64,000 bases of DNA from assembly GCF_018137945.1 (NCBI RefSeq), contig NZ_CP073089.1, positions 3,596,001-3,660,000 of the forward strand, written 5' to 3'. This document shows, piece by piece, positions 60,463-64,000 of the stretch. Source of the stretch: Brevibacterium sp. W7.2 (GTDB taxonomy: Bacteria; Actinomycetota; Actinomycetes; Actinomycetales; Brevibacteriaceae). Position numbers and translations under genes: made by a program. Below the pieces are notes generated by a model that saw nothing but the letters and a program-made list of their open reading frames with translations, ran no database searches and was not told the origin of the DNA. Each line of letters starts with the position of its first letter. The stretch's first letter is position 1.

Positions 60463-60876
60463 TCAGGACTGCGAGTCCGCCTCCGGCTCCGCCTCGGCGA
60501 GCCGAGCCAAACGCGTCGGGGCGGTGTTGCGGTACGAATCGGTGAGCAGCTCGCGGAGTTCCTCGTCGGAAAGATCGTCGATGTCGATGCCGATCCATCC
60601 GGTGGGACCCAGGTACATCGGGACGAACGTGTCGTTCCGCTCGAGCATCACCTCGGCGTCGAGGGGATCGAGCAGGAGGAGGACGGCGTGCGGATGCTGC
60701 TCCAGCTGTCCGGTCACGTGCTTCTCCGTGCCGCCGAAGTACGCGAAGACCTTCTTCGTGAAGAACGCGGGGCGACCGTGCGAGACCTTCTCCTGCGCAG
60801 CGGGATACCCGAGCGCGAGCGTCCGGAACCGCGCGAGCACCGGGTCATCGTCGTCGAACATCTGCGCGTGCGCCAT
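60463..60876 (-). CDS. YjbR/MmcQ-like DNA-binding-fold protein
   Basis: This 137-aa protein shows the YjbR/CyaY-like fold: EKVSHGRPAFFTKKVFAYFG (about 29-48), LDPLDAEVMLERND, LGPTGWIGIDIDD and the C-terminal helix ELRELLTDSYRNTAP. Family members are small and poorly characterised; a DNA-binding role has been suggested from the fold alone. It is a single gene, and the upstream gap contains one CGCCGAGGCGG motif. Confidence 0.88.
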   Translation of the reverse strand: MAHAQMFDDDDPVLARFRTLALGYPAAQEKVSHGRPAFFTKKVFAYFGGTEKHVTGQLEQHPHAVLLLLDPLDAEVMLERNDTFVPMYLGPTGWIGIDIDDLSDEELRELLTDSYRNTAPTRLARLAEAEPEADSQS

Positions 60877-60995
60877 GTCCTCACGATACTCCCGCCGAGG
60901 CGGGGCGCGGGGCCCGTGGACCGCAAGGTCAGGGGGTTCGGGAATCCGCGGCAGCGTCCTCGGGACCGGGCGTCAGCGTCGGCTAGGGTGAGCTC

Positions 60996-61817
60996 GTGAG
61001 AAGGAAGCGCGACGTGCGGCAGACCGGACCGGAGAACCGGCGCAGGCTGCCCCGATTGACCCTGCTCCAATGGGGCTTTCTGCTGCCCGGCCTCGGATTC
61101 GTCGTCGCCGTGATTCTCGGTGCCGTGCAGTCGTTTCTCTCCTTCGTCGAACTCTCCGACGCACGCAGTCGCGGAGTCGACGTCGTGTGCGCGGACCTCG
61201 CCTCGATGGGCCAGGTGAAGGAGATGGAGATCGTCAGCCGCGGGGTGTGGGGCTATGCGTGCGAAGCTACGTTCTCCGACGGCGGCTTCGGCGTCACGGA
61301 GTTCAGCAATCTCTCGATTCTCACATTCTTCGCGATCGCGATTGCTGTGATCAGCACTGTCGCCCTCTTCGGTGTCTTCTGCGCAGTCGCCGTGAAAGCG
61401 CTGGTCACGTGGGGAGCGCCTCGATCCGCAGGGCGGATGGCCAGGTGGGGCGTCGGGCTGCTCATGGCGGCGTGCGTCATCGGTCCTTTCGGCATCCTCG
61501 CCCAGTACGCGGCGTGGTATCGGGCGTCGAACTCCGGTGACGGCTCGCCCGTCTGCCCGTCCTCGTTTCAGGGTGAGGAGATCCTCGGTTTCGGAATCGA
61601 TTCCAACTATCTTCTGCCGTATCTGAAGTGCCACGGCGACACCGTGACCGGCGTCGAATTCACGACGACGCATGTCGGTTTTCCCTTCGCCGTGTTCGTC
61701 ACCTGCATGACGATGATCGTTGTCGGGCTCGCCCTTGTCATCACCGCACGGGTGAGAGCTGCGCGAACAGGGATGGTCTCTCCCGAGGAATCGCGCGACG
61801 AACCCGTCGTTCACTGA
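60996..61817 (+). CDS. Hypothetical four-helix membrane protein
   Basis: This 273-aa protein has predicted transmembrane helices at about 25-50, 104-134, 150-170 and 228-250. Cys-containing extracytoplasmic loops lie after helix 1 (VVCADLASMGQV ... YACEATF) and after helix 3 (PVCPSSFQGEE ... YLKCHGD). Paired cysteines suggest disulfides on the outer side. The N-terminus is Arg-rich. The GTG start at 60996 is chosen by position; AAGGAAG lies inside the gene, not before it, so the start is uncertain. I do not recognise a family. Confidence 0.65.
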   Translation: MRRKRDVRQTGPENRRRLPRLTLLQWGFLLPGLGFVVAVILGAVQSFLSFVELSDARSRGVDVVCADLASMGQVKEMEIVSRGVWGYACEATFSDGGFGVTEFSNLSILTFFAIAIAVISTVALFGVFCAVAVKALVTWGAPRSAGRMARWGVGLLMAACVIGPFGILAQYAAWYRASNSGDGSPVCPSSFQGEEILGFGIDSNYLLPYLKCHGDTVTGVEFTTTHVGFPFAVFVTCMTMIVVGLALVITARVRAARTGMVSPEESRDEPVVH

Positions 61818-61930
61818 GCCGAGGCGTTGCCGGGACACCGGGCCCGCAGTGGTGGATCAGGCGATGACGCCAGGCCGTGAACTGTCACAACGGCGCATGA
61901 AATCATCGTGGCGCGGACGTGAACTCGGGC

Positions 61931-61948
61931 GACTTGTGTAGACAAGTC
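61931..61948. promoter_or_regulatory. HutC/GntR-type operator GACTTGTGTAGACAAGTC
   Basis: The 18-bp inverted repeat matches at 8 of 9 symmetric pairs around TGTAGACA. Sites of the form ACTTGT-n-TAGACAAGT are typical of the HutC/UTRA branch of GntR regulators. It sits 27 bp upstream of the zinc dehydrogenase ATG. The regulator gene is not in the window. Confidence 0.65.
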
Positions 61949-61975
61949 ACGCCGAGGTTGGTCAACTGGTCGTCT

Positions 61976-63148
61976 ATGGACGACCAGACCTCGACTGCGA
62001 CTGCGGGCGCCGGCCGCCGCGCCACCGCGACCCGGACCGCCCCGACTGCCTCCGCGACCCCGGCACCCTCTGCGGATCGCACCGCGGATCTCCCCGCCGC
62101 CGCGTCTGACCCTGTTTCCGGCCCGGTGGCGACGACCGCCGAGGCGCTCGTCTGGCTCGGCGGCGATCGCTTCGACCGGCAGACCCTGCCGATCCCGGTC
62201 CTCGCCGACGGGGAGAGCCTCGTGCGCCTGAGTGCCGCAACCGTCTGCGGATCTGACCGCCACACGGTCTCCGGCCATCGCTCCGGTGCCTGCCCGTCGG
62301 TGCTCGGCCATGAGGGCGTCGGCGTCATCGAGGCGACGAGAGGCGATCTCACCGTCGGCGAGCGCGCCGTCTTCGCCGTCACCTCGGTGTGCGGGGCGTG
62401 TGAGAACTGCCGGCGCGGACTGAGCGCGAAATGCGCCGCGGTCGCCAAGGTCGGCCACGAAGCGACCGACTCCGGCTGGGCCCTGTCGGGAACCTACGCG
62501 TCGCACATCCTCCTGCCCGCAGGAGTCGCGGTCGCTCCCGTGCCCGCCCACGTGCCCGATGCCGTCGCGGCGACCGCCGGTTGTGCGGTGGCCACCGTCA
62601 TGGCCGCCCTCGACGCCGCCGGAGAGCTGGCCGGACGGCGGGTGCTCGTCAACGGCCTCGGGATGCTCGGGCTCGCCGCGGTCGCGGCCGTGAAGGCACG
62701 CGGTGCTGCCGAGGTCGCCGCGTTCGATCCCGCCCCTGACCGTCGCACCCTCGCCGCTGCGGCAGGCGCCGACGTCCTCGTCACCGGTGACGGGGACACC
62801 CCTGCCGACGTCGACGTCGCCATCGAACTCTCCGGCGCTCAGGCGGGGGTCCGGACGTGCCTGGACGCGCTCGGCATCGGCGGCACCGCGGTCCTCGTCG
62901 GCAGCGTCTCGCCCGGCCCGCACGTCCCCGTCGACCCCGAACACATCGTCCGCGGATGGCGCACGATCACCGGGGTCCACAACTACGAACCCCGGCACCT
63001 CACCGCCGCCGTCGACTTCCTCGCCGCCGCCGGCTCGGCGCTGCCCTGGGACGACATCCTCGGCGGACCCATCGGGCTCAACGATCTGTCGGCGGAGTTC
63101 GCCCACCCCACCCCGGGCCTGCGCACCGTCGTCGATCTCCGCCGCTGA
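61976..63148 (+). CDS. Zinc-binding dehydrogenase (phosphonate-associated HpnZ-like)
   Basis: This 390-aa MDR enzyme has catalytic zinc ligands Cys91 (VCGSDRH) and His112-Glu113 (GHEGVG), and structural-type Cys139, 142, 145 and 153. The Rossmann motif is GLGMLG, in NGLGMLGLAAVAAVKARG. Residues 1-50 are Ala/Thr-rich and not part of the fold. It resembles the dehydrogenases found beside phosphonate catabolism genes (HpnZ type), which fits a HutC-like operator in front. No phosphonate gene is inside the window, so the pathway is tentative. Confidence 0.82.
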   Translation: MDDQTSTATAGAGRRATATRTAPTASATPAPSADRTADLPAAASDPVSGPVATTAEALVWLGGDRFDRQTLPIPVLADGESLVRLSAATVCGSDRHTVSGHRSGACPSVLGHEGVGVIEATRGDLTVGERAVFAVTSVCGACENCRRGLSAKCAAVAKVGHEATDSGWALSGTYASHILLPAGVAVAPVPAHVPDAVAATAGCAVATVMAALDAAGELAGRRVLVNGLGMLGLAAVAAVKARGAAEVAAFDPAPDRRTLAAAAGADVLVTGDGDTPADVDVAIELSGAQAGVRTCLDALGIGGTAVLVGSVSPGPHVPVDPEHIVRGWRTITGVHNYEPRHLTAAVDFLAAAGSALPWDDILGGPIGLNDLSAEFAHPTPGLRTVVDLRR

Positions 63149-63167
63149 CCGCAGACTCCGGCCGGTG

Positions 63168-63926
63168 TCAGCTGCGGGCGGCCTCGAGATCCTCCCGCAG
63201 CGCCCGGCCAGCGGCCCCGATGTCACTCGCCGAGGTGATGAACCGGAACCCCTGCTCCTCCCGCAACTTGGCTTCCGCCCCGGTCGAACAGTGGATGCCC
63301 GGGACGATGCCGGCGGCGTCCGCGGCGGTGCGGATGCGCACGAGCGCCTCGGCGTGGGCGTCGTTGGGCCGGCCCGGTACCGTGCCGACGGCGAACGCGA
63401 GGTCCGCCGGGCCGACGTAGACCCCGTCGACGCCGGGCACCGCGCAGATGTCCTCGACGGCGGCGAGCGCCTCGGCGGTCTCGATCATGACGAAGAGGAG
63501 CGGACGGGCGGCTCGGGAGTCCCGCACCTGGCCGGTGAGGATCTCCGCGGTCGGACCCCACGATCGGCGCCCACCGCGGCTCGGGTAGTCGAGCGCGGCG
63601 ACGGCCGCCTCGGCGTCGGCAACCGAATCGATGAGGGGAATGATGATCGCCTCGATGCCGGCGTCGGCGAGCAGCCCGATCTCCGTGAACCGGTTCGCCG
63701 CGACTCGGGCCGTGACGAGCGCGGTTCCGTGCGCGCGGACGGCATCGGACAGGCGCACGACGTCACCGGCCCGGGCGAGACCGTGCTGGAGGTCGAGGCA
63801 CACGTAGTCGAACCCGGCCGCCGCCCCGATCGTCGCGAGCTCCGGGGCCGCCGACATCATCCACAGGCCGTTGTAGATCGCCCCGTCGCCGAGGCGGGCG
63901 CGATGGGTCTCGAGTGCAGCAGTCAT
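63168..63926 (-). CDS. HpcH/HpaI family aldolase
   Basis: This 252-aa class II aldolase TIM barrel has the metal and substrate segment FDYVCLDLQHGLA, the Arg/Glu pairs in ARVAANRFTEIG and FVMIETAEALAAVEDI, and the phosphate-like site VYVGPADLAFAVG. Such enzymes split 4-hydroxy-2-oxoacids such as 2-keto-3-deoxy or 4-hydroxy-2-oxoheptanedioate into pyruvate or a related keto acid plus an aldehyde. It is convergent with the zinc dehydrogenase gene. ATG at 63926 is taken; an in-frame start 18 bases earlier is possible. Confidence 0.9.
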   Translation of the reverse strand: MTAALETHRARLGDGAIYNGLWMMSAAPELATIGAAAGFDYVCLDLQHGLARAGDVVRLSDAVRAHGTALVTARVAANRFTEIGLLADAGIEAIIIPLIDSVADAEAAVAALDYPSRGGRRSWGPTAEILTGQVRDSRAARPLLFVMIETAEALAAVEDICAVPGVDGVYVGPADLAFAVGTVPGRPNDAHAEALVRIRTAADAAGIVPGIHCSTGAEAKLREEQGFRFITSASDIGAAGRALREDLEAARS

Positions 63927-64000
63927 GGGATCATCGAACCACACCCCGGCGCCGAGGGGTGGCGACGACCGCGATCCGGGCGGGCCTATGATGAGAAGCG

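Overview
The window is high-GC actinobacterial chromosome. The codon usage, GTG and TTG starts, actinobacterial gene families and long uracil-poor hairpins suggest Actinomycetota; a Brevibacterium-like organism is my best guess, but that is inference. About 55 protein genes are supported. I found no rRNA, tRNA or CRISPR array. Most of the sequence looks like core and catabolic chromosome. The main exception is a clearly lower-GC block at roughly 19.26-30.76 kb.

Layout. 0-8.7 kb: the end of a TetR gene, then a nitrilase-family amidohydrolase divergent from a small membrane protein, an NCS1 permease, a Zn alcohol dehydrogenase and a second TetR gene, with a strong 25-bp palindromic operator in the divergent gap; then a cupin, an FAD amine oxidoreductase with a TTG start, and an aminotransferase. 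8.7-19.25 kb: CsbD and GlsB-type stress proteins, a homing-endonuclease-repeat protein, an acyl-CoA synthetase divergent from a LuxR regulator, a SNF2 helicase, a HepT/HTH-MNT toxin-antitoxin pair, a CDF metal exporter preceded by an overlapping 21-aa leader peptide, and a DUF2891 protein.

19.26-30.4 kb (all minus strand): a lower-GC accessory block. Read in the direction of transcription it encodes a 5-methylcytosine DNA methyltransferase, a Z1-domain ATPase, a DUF4420-like PD-(D/E)XK protein, a MutL/MORC-like GHKL ATPase, an unrecognised protein, a DUF6339-like protein and a Vsr nickase. From the Z1 gene onward each start codon overlaps the preceding stop. Two overlapping, paralogous, unrecognised genes follow on the same strand. 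The core resembles the restriction-modification systems with MutL/MORC-like ATPases described by Aravind's group; the paralogue pair is the part I cannot place.

30.8-45.6 kb: an Nramp-like transporter lacking the usual metal motif, a peroxidase-like CxxC protein, a small acetyltransferase, pirin, glutaminase with a STAS domain, MarR, a PepSY membrane protein, and a PxpA/biotin carrier/biotin carboxylase/PxpB/PxpC lactamase cluster divergent from a probably leaderless PucR regulator.

45.6-52.3 kb: a seven-gene four-carbon sugar operon. The kinase, the RpiB-type isomerase and the TPI-type isomerase match the erythrulose phosphate pathway ending at D-erythrose 4-phosphate. They are followed by a GntR regulator, a sugar isomerase/epimerase, an SDR and a threonate-dehydrogenase-like enzyme. 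52.4-59.5 kb: CoA transferase and enoyl-CoA hydratase genes divergent from a GntR regulator and a tripartite tricarboxylate transporter (TctC-TctB-TctA) with a PdxA-family dehydrogenase embedded in it. 59.5-64 kb: aldo/keto reductase, YjbR-like protein, a membrane protein, a zinc dehydrogenase with a HutC/GntR-like operator in front, and an HpcH/HpaI aldolase.
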